Assembly (NCBI GenBank): GCA_944472155.2
Contig: OX235273.1
Span: forward strand, 33,763,204-33,827,203
Origin: Trichobilharzia szidati
Taxonomy: Eukaryota; Platyhelminthes; Trematoda; Strigeidida; Schistosomatidae
DNA length: 64,000 nucleotides
Reading direction: 5' to 3'
Position 1 is the first letter of the stretch. The number at the start of each line of letters is the position of its first letter. The notes beneath the pieces were generated by a model. It saw only the letters and a list, made by a program, of their open reading frames with translations. It made no database searches and had not been told where the DNA came from. Below are positions 43,426-55,654 of the stretch, one piece after another. The translations under genes were made by a program, and so were the position numbers.

Positions 43426-44882
43426 CCCCTAAATTGCACTTTAAGAGTATTCAAGAAAAGGGAATTACTAACTGTAAAACTGATTGATGTATACACACAC
43501 AAAAAGGCTGAATTTATTTCTCTTTGACTAATTGATTCAGCTACCTGATTACTAATGTGCCATGATTTCTGAATTACTATTACAGTGATCACTGACCATT
43601 ATCAGATCATTGCTCAGGCGATGGAAGTGAGTTCATTTCATTTAAACAAAGTAGGCTGTGACCTCACATTTAAACTCATTGACTTACTTTTGCTATCACC
43701 TCACTTCTACAGTTGCTTAATTCCAATTACCAGATAAAGGTGATAAAGCCAAGACTGAGCTCCAATATTTCCACAAACATCACAACTCACTCAAAAGTAC
43801 AAATTACTAAAGATGATACATCCTTAGATAAAGTTCGATATAATTATGGAGTTGAAAGCTCCTAAGTCTCACAGTCTCAGAGAGAGTATGTGAAAGTGAA
43901 GTCTTTTCTTTTTCTTTTTCCACAGGGATGTTCCACTTGTTCAGTTTTGCTCATTCACTCAATAATTTGTGGTAATTTCTATTTTAGGGAAACACCAAAG
44001 GGCATGAAATCAGAAAATAATGAAAATATAGATGACAACACATGGAAGGATACTGATAGTTCACCTCACTATCTGGCATTGTGGTGTCGTTAATATTTTG
44101 CAGCACGGAAATATAAAATTCCTACAGGAATTCACCTCGTTCTGATTTTTCGAAAGAACAAGTGGCTGGAATCTACACAGAGTGTCAGTAGACTGACTTC
44201 GTTTGTACACATGTACCCTAAATATTTAAGGGATTAGTAATACTTTCCCGAGTCACATTATTCTTCTTAAAATGTCTTAAAACTATCATCTGGTACTGTA
44301 GTCGTATTATTCTGGCTAGTGTGCACTACTGGCCCTTGTGACCTGTATTCAACTAGTCATATCAGCCAGTTAGTAGCAAACAGCATCATGCATTATGAAA
44401 TGTGATTTGAATTTTGACTGAAATTTAGAACAAGTGAGATGGATATTGAAAGCGCCACTCATCACTGATTAAACTTTGACAGAGTCAGCACTATACCAAA
44501 CGGGAAAAATCACAGTAGAAATTTGTTGACACTATAATTTCATCATGCAGCAAATCCCATTTAATCGATAAAAAACGTATTTTCACACACTTTGTCTCCG
44601 TCTATATTGTTCTTCATCCTTGTTCGCACCAAGTCGGTATTTCTGTGATAAATCTATGAGAAAATAAAACACTTCGAAAGGAATGTTTAAGGCATCCCCG
44701 TGGTGTGTGTTACTCGAACAGGTGTGTGGATTGCGGGGTATATTTTCCTCCACAGTGGCTTCTTAAATCCCTTTTAAACAAGTTACTTCGATTCTAGCCA
44801 AGAACAAGCGCCAATCACCATCAACCGGAGGAATCCTAAGAAAGTTTCCTCTTTCATTTATTTCGTCAGTGTATTGTACCAG

Positions 44883-44888
44883 CTACAG
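44883..44888 (+). CDS. Possible 6-nt micro-exon
   Basis: Acceptor 'gtgtattgtaccag', CTACAG, then a consensus donor GTGAGG; a second donor GTGAG follows 12 nt later and would make it 18 nt. Both sizes are multiples of three and open in phase 1. Six-nucleotide exons are known in schistosome MEGs, but a match this short is weak on its own. Confidence 0.2.
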
Positions 44889-44989
44889 GTGAGGGCACAG
44901 GTGAGAATTTCAAAGTCAGACAGAAAAATCTTCATTTCTCTGAAATTAGCATGGAAATTGACAGCATAGTGGATAGCGTACAATATTTG

Positions 44990-45330
44990 AATTTAGTATG
45001 ATTCAGAGACTGACAAACGCATCATGAAAAGCATCTGCTGCAGGCCACTGCAGAGTTTCATAAAACAAAATACCTCCAACTGAAGATCGCATGATATTTG
45101 AAAAATCCAAGCAACAAATAACCGTAGAAACGTAATTATGAAGGATCCATCCCACAATAAATTCGCAAATGAGATGGAAATGGATTAGACGTAGGCTGGG
45201 GAGACCATGACATATAATGGAAGTAGACTAGGAAACGATGAATTGTGGATGAGTCCAGGAATGACACTGAGAAGACGGTGTGGTAAAGAGATGAAAGCTT
45301 GTGTGATGTGCTTGAGATAGATTAAAGAAA
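44990..45330 (+). mobile_element. RTE-like LINE remnant
   Basis: Contains 'gatggaaatggattag' and a following RRLGRP-like reading that match the MDWTLAEEAVG/RWIG region of the copy at 47.0 kb. Heavily decayed. Confidence 0.4.
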
Positions 45331-45504
45331 AATGGAGAATTCAGAGCGAAATAGTGATATTGTAATCAAGACCCATATTCCACATAAAACTCATGAGAGT
45401 AGATGTCGTCAATGGCTGACGATCAGCGGATATATATGTGACGCTATCCGAAACGGTACAACAGGAAAAATATTACAAGCACTTGTCGAAAAGTATCAAC
45501 TTAC

Positions 45505-45531
45505 ATTCACGTTGTTTGACTTGATGAATTC
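45505..45531 (-). CDS. Candidate 27-nt micro-exon on the inverted cassette C
   Basis: On the minus strand: acceptor 'gaattcacctcag', 27 nt, donor GAAT|GTAAGTTGATAC. Phase 1 at both ends; reads IHQVKQRE. Position, length, phase and the intron start 'gttgatac' match the exons at 27145 and 33129, but the peptide has diverged. Keeping splice sites and frame while the peptide changes suggests a paralogous MEG on the other strand. Confidence 0.5.
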
Positions 45532-45659
45532 CTGAGGTGAATTCAATATCCTTTAATGAAATCGTCTGAAATTTTAAGTGCGGGGACAGTTTCATCACAA
45601 AATAGTTTAGATAGCATTAAATGAAAACATTACTCGGAATCATAGCCGATGCTCGGAAG

Positions 45660-45815
45660 TTATGGAACCATCGAAAACCACGAGAGAATACTGAATAGCT
45701 GTTTCGTTACTCGAGTTTAGAACTCATCGCAGTACCCATCCACCGAGTTCTGTACTCACCATTCCAGTTACAAAACAAGCTCGGAAACCATTCAGCCAAT
45801 GAGATCCCACTCAGT
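45660..45815 (-). repeat. Smalpha-like SINE in cassette C
   Basis: Complete but diverged: tail 'ggaaccatcgaaaaccac', hammerhead-derived centre, B-box complement near 45750 and head near 45800. Cassettes A and B hold only its tail at the matching place. Confidence 0.7.
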
Positions 45816-46031
45816 AGCCAGCTCACGAATCCCCCATCTAGCAATTTGCCAATTTAGCGCCACCGAAAGCCAGTATCTTCAGCGATTATTCGTCCTCACG
45901 CCCGACCAGGTGAAGCCCCCTCTGAATGGGCCTTTTCAGTACGCCTTCTCCAGCCAACTTCGTACTGTAGTCAGTCACTTGTAGGCATCAGATAACTTCT
46001 TGAGAATTACTTTGTAGGTATTTAACGAATT

Positions 46032-47316
46032 GTGCGTTGAAGCTTTTGTAGCAGTTTGGTTAAATTTGGGGGTGGAGTTGATAGCACTACGCCCCAACCC
46101 TCTCTCCTTATCCGGGCTTGGGACCGGATGGAAAACTAGTGACCCAGTAATCTAATCTAGTAATCTACCTAAACTTTATAGACTTTGAGAAGGCCTTCGA
46201 CAGCGTTGACTGCGAAGTAATTTGGAAACTACTCAAGTACTACGGCGTACCCCAAATATTGATCAACCTTATTCAACAGCTGTACGACAACGGCACATGT
46301 CAAGTGATCCAAAATGGAAAACTCAGCGGAGCGTTTGGAGTAAACATAGGAGTCAGACAAGGGTGCTTATTACCACCAATGATATTCCTAATTGTGGTGG
46401 ACTGGATTATGCGTCAGACAGCAGGAAACGAGAAGACAGAGATATCCTGGACCGATGTGAAGAACCTAGAAGACCTGGATTTCGCGCGTGGATGATTGAT
46501 ATTTGATGTCACACAAAATCAAAGACTTACAAGCGAAAACCGACAAACTGGTCGAAGAAGCAGCCAGAGAAGACAGGACTCCAGGTGAACGTAGACAAGA
46601 CGGAGTTTATAAAAATAACCAACCAACCAACCAAAACAGTAGCAACAACATACAGCGCAAATCACCATCAACGGGAGGGATTTGAAAGAGGTTGCTTCAT
46701 TCACTTATCTAGGGAGAATTGTCTCAACTACAGGAGGAACGGACGAGGATGTCAAATCGAGAATAGGGAAGGCGAGAAACACATTCATCAACCTGAAACC
46801 AATCTGGAAATCTTCGTCACTCAGCATCAACAACAAAATTCGGATTTTCAATACAAACGTCAAGTCAGTTCTTCTATACGGATCAGAAACTTGGCGGGTC
46901 ACCAAATATATTTCCAACAGGTTGCAAACCTTTATCAACAACTGTATTCGTTCTATACTGAAGATGAGATGGCCAGAAAGAATCACTCACCAACAAGAAA
47001 CTATGGGGACAAACGAAACAAGAACCAATCGCTCAACAAAAATGCAGGAGAAAGTGGAGATGGATTGGACACTCGCTGAGGAGGCCGTTGGGTGACATCG
47101 CGCATCAGGCCCTCGAGTGGAACCCGAAAGGGAAGCGGCGAGTAGTGGGACGTGCAAGGGTGACATGGAGGAGATCGTGTGAAGAAGAGTTGAAACAGTA
47201 TGGACTAACCTGGATGCAAGTGAAAAGTACAGCAGAAGACAGAAGCAAGTGGAGACGTGCAGTTGAAGCCCTATGTTCCACTAGGAACTCAAGGGAACAA
47301 TAAAATAAAAATATAA
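46032..47316 (+). mobile_element. RTE-like (SR2-type) LINE, truncated, with target-site duplication
   Basis: Flanked by TATTTAACGAATT at 46019-46031 and 47317-47329. Cassettes A and B have one uninterrupted version of this site. Coding remnants in order: DFEKAFDSVDCEVIWKLLKY near 46170; GVRQGCLLPPMIFLIVVDWI; a break near 46490; SHKIKDLQAKTDKLVEEA; VNVDKTEFIKI; SFTYLGRIVSTTGGTDEDVK; NTNVKSVLLYGSETW; and the C-terminus at 47088-47303 ending EALCSTRNSREQ. The RT fingers and endonuclease are missing: a 5' segment of about 130 bp of other sequence joins directly to mid-RT. Frame breaks mean it cannot move itself. Confidence 0.9.
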
Positions 47317-47799
47317 TATTTAACGAATTAACGGATTAACGAATGGAAATGGATTTGACACAATCTGGATATGAAGATCATTTCTGGTTGGTTGAGGAAT
47401 GTCTGCTGAGCGTGATCGAATTCTAATCTTGTCATAAATTGCAATGTATTCCTACCAGTCATACAGTAAATGTCTTCATCACATTGTACACAAAATGTAT
47501 AATATCAATTGAACATACTTTTGTGATAGCTCAATTTCTTCTCAATCACATATGAAATGTTCGAGTTTCTGTCTGATAAAGGTGTGATGAAGAAGAATAT
47601 TAGAAAATCAGAACATGAGTCAACTTTATGCTGTGTGTAATATTTCGGTGCTTTGCATTCCTTCGATATCAGTGTGGTACATGAGGCTTCTTGCTTAGGC
47701 TTTCAAGTTTGAGTAGCAAAGGTGCTTTCTTATGGGTTTACGATGCCGTTTCTGGCTCCAAATATAATCTTTGCTCCTTACTGTGGTTTCTGCCAGCTA

Positions 47800-48340
47800 A
47801 GAAAAGCCTAGGATTTCGTCCACTAGGTGTCCAACTCACACCATGTGCTTGGCTGTTCTTTGATTGAATACGCCATACCAGTTACTGCTCACATCTTCTT
47901 AAAAAACATTTTCTTCAGTTTATGAAACGTTAAACGTTTATAACTGAGTTTATATACTAAGAAGATTGGTGAGCGCTTCGTATTTATTTACGTATTTGCA
48001 TCAGCTGAAGAGAAAGTGTAAACTACTGGTGTTTTTTCAATGTTTGTGTGACTTCGTCAGATTAATTGCAACGAATGACTGACGCTGTGCTGAAAAGCTG
48101 TTCAAGAGAGAGATGTGAAGCATGCGCTGACAAGCATCAAATATCACTCATGTATCGTTATTTAGTGTACTGCTGAGGTGATTTCAGTTTCTGCCTCTGA
48201 AACTTCTTGAAGTTTCAAGTAGGGAAAGGTTTTATCACACCTAGTTTGATACCATTAGGTATATGAATTCTTCATGATCAAATGTAGTCACAAAAATTAA
48301 GTATGCACGAGTGAGGCTCTTAAGGTGAGCCTAGTGATGT
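47800..48340. other. No gene seen
   Basis: AT-rich with no supported feature. Confidence 0.4.
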
Positions 48341-48349
48341 AGAGAACAA

Positions 48350-48490
48350 TGGGGAGGTAATGGGAGGAGGAAATGGAAAGTTACGAGCAATTATTGAACT
48401 AGCTAATAGAGACTTCAGAGATGAGAATGGGGTGGAAACATGCTACTGAAGCTCATTGTTACACTTGGAACTCAAAGGAACAATAGTAAT
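48350..48490 (+). mobile_element. RTE-like LINE 3' end fragment
   Basis: Ends 'cttggaactcaaaggaacaa', matching the RTE 3' terminus, preceded by a GWKHATEAHCYTW-like reading of the ...RRAVEALCSTR segment. Confidence 0.55.
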
Positions 48491-48564
48491 TAAAGCAAAG
48501 TGGTGAGTAGGCATTAGAAAACATTGTTATTTTGGGATCTCACGAATAAATGCATGAGGTAATA

Positions 48565-48789
48565 TTAGTATTCTCTTCGGTTCCGAGTGGAGCAAAGGGT
48601 TTCAACAACACATCTCCAGTTTCTTCTATTCTTTGATGTCCTCTTCAGCTTGCCTGAGGATTGCTCATATTCTCTCATCACCACCTCACCACGCAATCTC
48701 CTCCATTTCACCCTCGGATCAATGCCCCGCTTATCGCTTCCTATAGCCCGCACTGCGCGCGATGTCATATGACGGTCACTTCGATACAT
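48565..48789 (-). mobile_element. RTE-like LINE 3' end fragment, opposite strand
   Basis: 74-codon frame ending NWRCVVETLCSTRNRREY, homologous to KWRRAVEALCSTRNSREQ at 47.3 kb. Its start contains a counterpart of the GRARVTWRRSCEEE region (PRVKWRRLRGEVVMRE). Lies back to back with the fragment just upstream on the plus strand. Confidence 0.7.
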
Positions 48790-48799
48790 CTCCGTTTTC

Positions 48800-50950
48800 T
48801 CCTATATATTTATTGATCAATCGACTCGTGGTGTGAATTAATATGTTTACACCAAAACGACAAACGATTTACACCAGTCGACAGACACATTTTGATCTGT
48901 TTCGCAAATTGTGATACGACAAAATTTTGTGTATCACACCTTTTGTTAAGTGACAGTTTTAGCGGATATTTAATTCTTCAAACAGTGAATACTCTGATGT
49001 GAGCAAACATAAATTGAAATTCAAAACACAATGTGAAATGAATTTTGTGCTGAATTGAAGTATAGTGTTATGACTTCACTGAAATGAATAACCCCATCTC
49101 CACTTTGTTATAGCCGCGCTGAACAGAATAAAAGTCCCGTCGCTTATTTTTTCAAATGCACTTTTCACTTGGTATAACGGTGATAATGGTAATGAACTCG
49201 ACTGGTACGCTGATATGCCTATTTGTTGGCTGTACGTTCTAATTCACCGAGCCACGCAAGTACCAAGAGACAAAGACCTTGCCTGTAACTGTTTGGTACT
49301 GCACTGTACATGTAATAGGAAAACGGCACATGACATTTATACATTTTTACAAGAATAAAGTGGACTCACAGCCGTCAGAAGTGATTGATCGCATTATCAA
49401 CCACAATACACATGAGAAATGATTGATCAGAATATGTATGAGAAAGGATGATATACTATTTAATGCTGGATCCTATCTTAGCGCCAAATGAATACAAGTG
49501 AATTTTCTTTCTGAAAACTGTGATATTTGCGACTCAAACCAGCGTGACTTATTTTCCAACAAACTTTGCCAAATGCAGTAACACAAATCGACAATTCATC
49601 CCTCACATATTCAATGATTACTGACCATATGTGGAAACTAAGTAACGGCTCAGCGGATACGAATGTTTCACTCAGCCATCTGGATAAGCGGTTCTCTAGC
49701 ACCTTTCCAATATACAGCCTGCAGATTCAATGTTTTTGGGACAGCTAGAATTCCTTCAGAATTCCGCTTTGGAGGATTAGGAGTAAACAGGTTTCTCTTT
49801 ATCCTCAGAAGTATTTAAAAATGGAAAAACGATTTTTAGCCACTTCATTTTAATTTCCCGTACCTTCACATCTGCTTATCCACGAGTCATCTCAAAGTGC
49901 ATTCATCTGATATTCTGACGTGAAGTTAATGGCAATTATTGAAATCCTCACATAGATAGCGGGAACTTATTCACATTTAGTGAATGTTTCATCTATCCAT
50001 CATCGGTACCTATAAAAACTCTGTACTTTGTTATCAACCCCATGTTCTAGACTTTCCATGAAGTAGTCTACAATTAGGACAATTGATGACGGCCGAATAA
50101 TCACACGGTATTCTCCTTTATATACTGAGATACTGGAGTTTAAATTTACATTGAAAGTGCAATTCTGTATAATCCTGTATTGTGAAGCTGACGTCTTAAT
50201 TATTATTCTCGACTACTTTCCATAGAAAGCAAACAGATGTAGTCACATGGACATTGTTGGTTAGAAAGACAAGAATCAGAGATATTATCATTACCATTAT
50301 CAACATCATCCTGGATACGCTGACATCACTTATTCCGTTGGTGAATTCAAATGAATCTGAGGCATAGTGATGACTGAGACGAACGTCTACTGAACTTTCA
50401 GGAACAATTTTGTATGATGAATAGCTCGGATTGGAAATTAAGTGGAATGACAGCTTCTCTGTATGTACTCTCGATAGACCATATGGAAGGAGAATTACCG
50501 AAATGAAGGGCTATTTTTGTTGAAACATTTCTAGTGAAGTGATCGATTCATTCTCCATTTCACTAGGTGTTTGCTGTAGGTATTTTTCCATTTCTTCAGT
50601 TTGATCTTCCCGAGTAGTTTCTTACGCCAATCTGTTTTCGTCTTATATGGCAGATGGTAGTTTATCGATGTATACTCTATGATCTATTAGAACGATGTTA
50701 GCACCTTCATCTGAGCAGATCAACATCAAGTGTTTATTTTTTAGGTCTCATGTTGTTTGTTGACTTATGTGTTCGCGTCGAATTAATCCTTTGAGATTTG
50801 ATTCGGCGATGATAGCTTCTGAAAAATTACGTCAAAGTTAAACTCTTATTTATCAAACATGAAAGAGTCATTGAAAGTAGAGACCGTTTTATATCGATTT
50901 CGACACTCAAATTTTGATGAAGATAATCTCAAAGGTCACACAGCGACTGA
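48800..50950. other. No clear gene
   Basis: If the inverted arms reflect an inverted MEG duplication, exons on the minus strand would be expected here. A 60-nt phase-1 open candidate (50330-50389, minus, weak donor GTGATG) is the only one found, and I do not call it. Confidence 0.35.
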
Positions 50951-50999
50951 TAGAAGACACAGTTTATTATTTTTCACTGTGACAAAATAATATATTGAT

Positions 51000-53900
51000 G
51001 TTAGGAATGTTACTTGTGTTATTTATATGTGTATAAGCAAGAATGGAGTGATTTTGTCAGCGTGACCTTAAGACTACCAAATTAGTCTGGTAATTATTCA
51101 TATGTGCTGGCTAGAATCAATAAAATTAACCAACATCAAACGATTGCACTGACCTACATTAAATTAACCGAGTGTGGGCTGAATTTTTGTGTTGTGTCTG
51201 TCGTTTGAAAAATATGTCACTTTATTTCTGTGTTACACGATTGATTTTTCTGTGCTAAGGTGTGACTGTTTGGTTTCAAATCATACTGAACTACATTTAC
51301 CAGCGTCAGCTGTCCGTAGTGTCATGAACGTCGCTGATTACATAGAATCTATTCAGTCAACACAATTTAGACTTGAGAAGAATTAAGTTTATTAGGAAAT
51401 GGTTGGATGCAATCGTGAAGAAGCCTTCAGCCTACAATCCTGAAGGCACTCATGTCCCCATTGTGAGATACTAACTCATGTCGACGTGTGAGCACTGTTG
51501 TCAGACACGTTACCACCGACCTATTCAGGCTGATGATCGACCTCATTAACGACTGTTTTGGATACTTTGATTGGACGTTGTCCAGTGATTAGCGTCATGC
51601 ATCCATTGCTTTGTTTGATGCAGACTCAATTCCGTCAGTCAGATTTGCTGTCTAATAACATCAATTCAGTGTGCATGGTGATGGGAAGCCATCTGGTCTG
51701 TTGGTCATATCGCACGCTTGACTGGTAGGCATATGAGTAATCTAAATGTAAACGAAAGGAATGTGTGACATGAAAGTAATTGAAGTGATTGAAGAAGTAA
51801 CGTTTCATCAACGAAAAGCACACACTACTGATTGACTGAGATGGGTAGTTGCATGCTACGCCTTATATGAACCACCAGTGATTTCTATTGAGATGAAGAT
51901 GTTCCGAACCCTGGATGGCCACTCCCCCTCTTTTGAGCTCGGGCTCATCAGCGACATACCCAGTTGGACTCAGCCTAGAGAGGTGAACCAGTTGAAACCG
52001 CCTGATTATCGGGTCTCTTCTTGAGAAGGATGCAACACCACAACTCAGATTCACAGTTTGCAATTTACGCAGTTCAAGATTGTGAAATCTCACCCCCAGT
52101 TCATTTTGAAACCAAAATTATTCCGATCACAGAGATTAAGTGATCTGCTTGATAGCATAAATGGTAGGGAAGAAAAGAAGTGTATTTGTGTAAAACTATA
52201 AACCAGTGGTTGATCGAGATCAACAGTTTCATACCACTTGTATCAGCCACTGTGCCCTGCCAGTCAGATTGAGGTGATCTAATCACCCGGCGGCCGGTTT
52301 GCCCATGTAGAAATGGGGTAAGTCTCCAGATTATGAAGTGATTTGTTGTTTACTGACTACTTGAGAGTTTACGTTTCATTTAGTTATGTTGACACACTTT
52401 GTCTCACTCTACATGAATGTTTTATAAACAAGGAATTATCGGTTCTGCATAAAACCTACTATGAGCACAGATATTTACACAGGCATTTGGACATTGCAAG
52501 TGCTAACAGTGAATAGAATGAATAGCCTGTTGAGTAATTAAATTATTTCTAGGAAGGGATACATTTCAGCCATGCTGTGTGACCCATGGTTAGTTGAAAT
52601 AATGCATGAGTGTAGAGATGAAGAATAAATGGATCAGGAGTTCGACAGAAAGGAGTATATGAATAAAGCATATACACCAGATGCTGTGTAATGATGAGGA
52701 GAGCAAAGAGAATATTATGACATTCAGTGAGTTAAACTTCTATAACGAAAATCGAATATGATTTTTGAAGCAACAAAATATTACTTACTAGTAGTGAGTA
52801 GTAAAGCGTGTAACACGAAAACGAAACAGCTTTCCAGTACTCCAATGGTCTCAATGATTCATTAACTGGTATCAATCCATGGGCAAACTCGAAAATACAA
52901 AACAAAGGGTAACGAAAGAAACGAAGGGAATTAGCCTATTGAGATTCCAGTTTCAGGTCTTAAATACCATATGTGTCAGATAACATTCATTAAGAAATAC
53001 CGAGGAGTTGAAATTCAATTATTTACCTCTCAATACCACAGTGAGAAAGATTAGAAACTAAAACATGTTGTTACATAAGTAACGGAAAGCTTTTCATATT
53101 TCTCTGTATTCGAACGAGATATTCAATAAATCATTCTTCTTACTTAATCAGTTTGAAAGATTTGGCTTGTTTTCCAGCCGTGCTAAGCTCAGGTGAAGGT
53201 AAAGGATTCGGAGTGTGGGTAGCAACCCAACAACACAAAATCAACCAACCTGCTACAGCAACATCAACGCACAAGAAGTGAAGTGAAGTGAACCAAAAAT
53301 ATAAAACAAAAACTCACTCATCTATGGAATCGTAGAGGCGAAATAGCACAACACGTTGGTGAAATCCAGCCTTCGGGAATCTAGTCAGCCAGTAAACCGA
53401 TGGGTCTTTCCTCGATGAGAGCAAGAATACGAACGGGTACTTGAAATGTCCGTACAGTGTGCGAGGCTGACTTAGAAGCCTAACTAGGTAGCTAAAGAAA
53501 CGAGAATATATTACATGGAAGTTCTGGGAACCTGAGAGAGCAGATGGAATCGATGAGGATTATCAAAATTGTGTCCTGAGGAGTCAGTAATGTATTGTGG
53601 TCAGACGACAAACACGCGAGGAGGCATAGGCGATGAAGTTTTCTAAACAATGAAAACCATGAGCAAGTTTCTGATGCATTTCACATTTGTAGACAATATT
53701 GCCCATCAACAGCTGATTGGTTCCATACTGCAGGTGAGACGGTCATGAGAGCATTTGTAACAAACAACTTTGGAAACAAACCGTTCTAAATCATTCGGTT
53801 GCACAAATATTCTGAAGAAACTGGAGATGAGTTGGTCGCATGCTGAGATTTTCATTCAACACATAAGACTGCCTACTTGAAAGCCACTTGATGAGCGATA

Positions 53901-55204
53901 TTCACCTCACGGAATTCCAATGATATTAAACCCAGCTTAAGTTTAAAACTGTGATGAGCATTCAGGATTCAATGCATATCAGGCTACAGTCTGAAGACTA
54001 CAGACTTCAAATTCCCTCTATATTTCATGCTATCATTCCTGTTATCAATGCATATGGTGTTACATATTGAACAATTTTAAAACCACGCAGCTACGGTATC
54101 ACCTTAACTTGTCCGTGTGTTGATATGAATTTACTTTCTCTGCACTATCGATGTTATTTTCTTATTTACAATTTTGGCCTATGCTTAGACATCCTGATTG
54201 TCGGAGAAAGTCAAGAAATTTATCCATCAGGCGTGTCTACCACAGATTTAGTTTTGTTTTAATTAGTTGAAATATTTAAATGATTTAATACCTTACACGC
54301 GAGATATGTTTTTAAATCTTTAAATCATCCCATGTAAAAATTTCCTGCAAAATACTCTCTAAATTTAGTCACTCACTTCTGAATTTCCGTCCATCAAAGA
54401 GCCTGTCGACACATACGCGAGATATTTCTCTTGGAAAAAAACTAGTTTATTGAATAAAATGATGTGTAGAATAGAAAACATATGCTCTACCTTTGAACAA
54501 ATTTTTCTTAAATCTGCGGTCTCCTTATTTTATGCATGTTTTAGTCCCAATTTCATTCTTCGTAGACTACGCACTTGGATGTGGAATTCACCTGTTTCCA
54601 GCTGCTAATTACAGTCAGTAATCAGACGACACTATGTGATTCATTTGATATCACTGAAATAAGAAAACGGAAGTTTTTATCCTTCAATGACGGAAACACA
54701 AGTGTGCCAGTCTGAATGTCGGGAACCAGTGGTTGCTAACAAAACAATACCAGAAAGCGAAAGACACTTTATGCTACAAAATGTGTGGTGGTATTCAGTA
54801 GTTATAATAGCAGATGGAAATAACCTCAGAAATGCCTTTAGATGGCCATATAATCTCAGAGTTTCTCACTTGCAAAAGAACTGCTATATAATTGTTTTAG
54901 CTAAGTGAACAACCATAGTAAGTATTATCTGTGATGAATGAAACAGAATATTCGAAACAAGCTGGTGTCGAATCTCTGTCGGTAAGAATCTAATACTTTT
55001 TGTTAACAGTCCAATGTCAAACAGTCCACACGACATAACCTTCAATTCATTCACACAAAATATCAGTCGGAGAACAACACGTCATCACCGATGGTCAACC
55101 ACTGAAAATGAGGAATATCACTCAAGGATAAACAGAGACCAATCATGAGGATTGGATCAGAAGAATACTTGAACACACTGGGAGGATGATATACGCGTAA
55201 ATAA
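51000..55204 (-). repeat. Right arm of the large inverted repeat
   Basis: Reverse complement of 19036-23385. The inner end is near 51000. Here, read on the minus strand, the promoter-like sequence before the left arm's signal-peptide exon is still recognisable ('aaaatcactccattcttgct', then 'acacaagtaa'), but similarity fades at the position of the ATG. Lacks the SINE found at 22892. The outer end is cut by the N gap. Confidence 0.85.
52805..52885 (+). repeat. Headless Smalpha-like SINE tail (right arm)
   Basis: Mirror of 21345-21425: 'gaaacagctttccagtactcc' start, then the intro to 'ggtatcaatccatgggcaaa'. Shared by both arms. Confidence 0.65.
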
Positions 55205-55219
55205 NNNNNNNNNNNNNNN
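55205..55219. other. Assembly gap (15 N)
   Basis: Fifteen N followed by a C-rich start (ccccacccccaaccc). The sequence after the gap does not match the continuation expected from the left arm, so the join may be inaccurate. Confidence 0.95.
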
Positions 55220-55654
55220 CCCCACCCCCAACCCATTGACTGTTCCCACCTAGACCTAAGCCCAGTGCACATCAGTTGAAACACCAAATTGTTATCCACT
55301 GTGCGATGACAAGCATTTCTTGTGCAATCGGTATACTTTGAAATTACTCATTCGTGTTTCTCATATTTCTTGTTGAAACACTCTCTTTAAAACACTGAAA
55401 TGATCAGCCCCATCCTGGTAATATTCGCCGGTAGAAGGAGATGCGCAGTCTGGATTCTACGTCAAGTTATTTTATCCTGTGAATACACTGATGAATTGCT
55501 TGACTTGAAAACTGCAAACATCGATCTAGAATAGAAACAAACTGTGAACAGAGGCAAAACAGTTATTCAGTAATGACCAAGATAATAATAATAATGATAA
55601 TAATAGAGAATAATTTTCTATAGTTTGGTTTGTAAAGGCTCGTTTTGTTTTTAC

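Larger units (their letters stand above)
45560..47790 (-). repeat. Micro-exon cassette C (inverted, diverged)
   Basis: Reverse complement of cassettes A and B from their 27-nt exon flank to about A position 26280. For example, 'gatgaagacatttactgtat' in A is matched near 47470. Contains a full SINE where A and B have only a tail, and an RTE insertion at 46032-47316. Confidence 0.85.

Noticed and set aside
43867..43900. Bacterial-type or viral genes anywhere in the window
   Set aside because: No ribosome-binding-site-spaced operons, no capsid, integrase or protease domains; all RT sequence belongs to LINEs or PLEs.
49095..49133. 39-nt minus-strand exon after a good acceptor (ttattctgttcag)
   Set aside because: The phase-1 reading hits TAA at once and the donor is poor.
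50330..50389. 60-nt phase-1 open micro-exon on the minus strand
   Set aside because: The donor (GTGATG) and pyrimidine tract are weak, and no paralogue of this exon is seen elsewhere.
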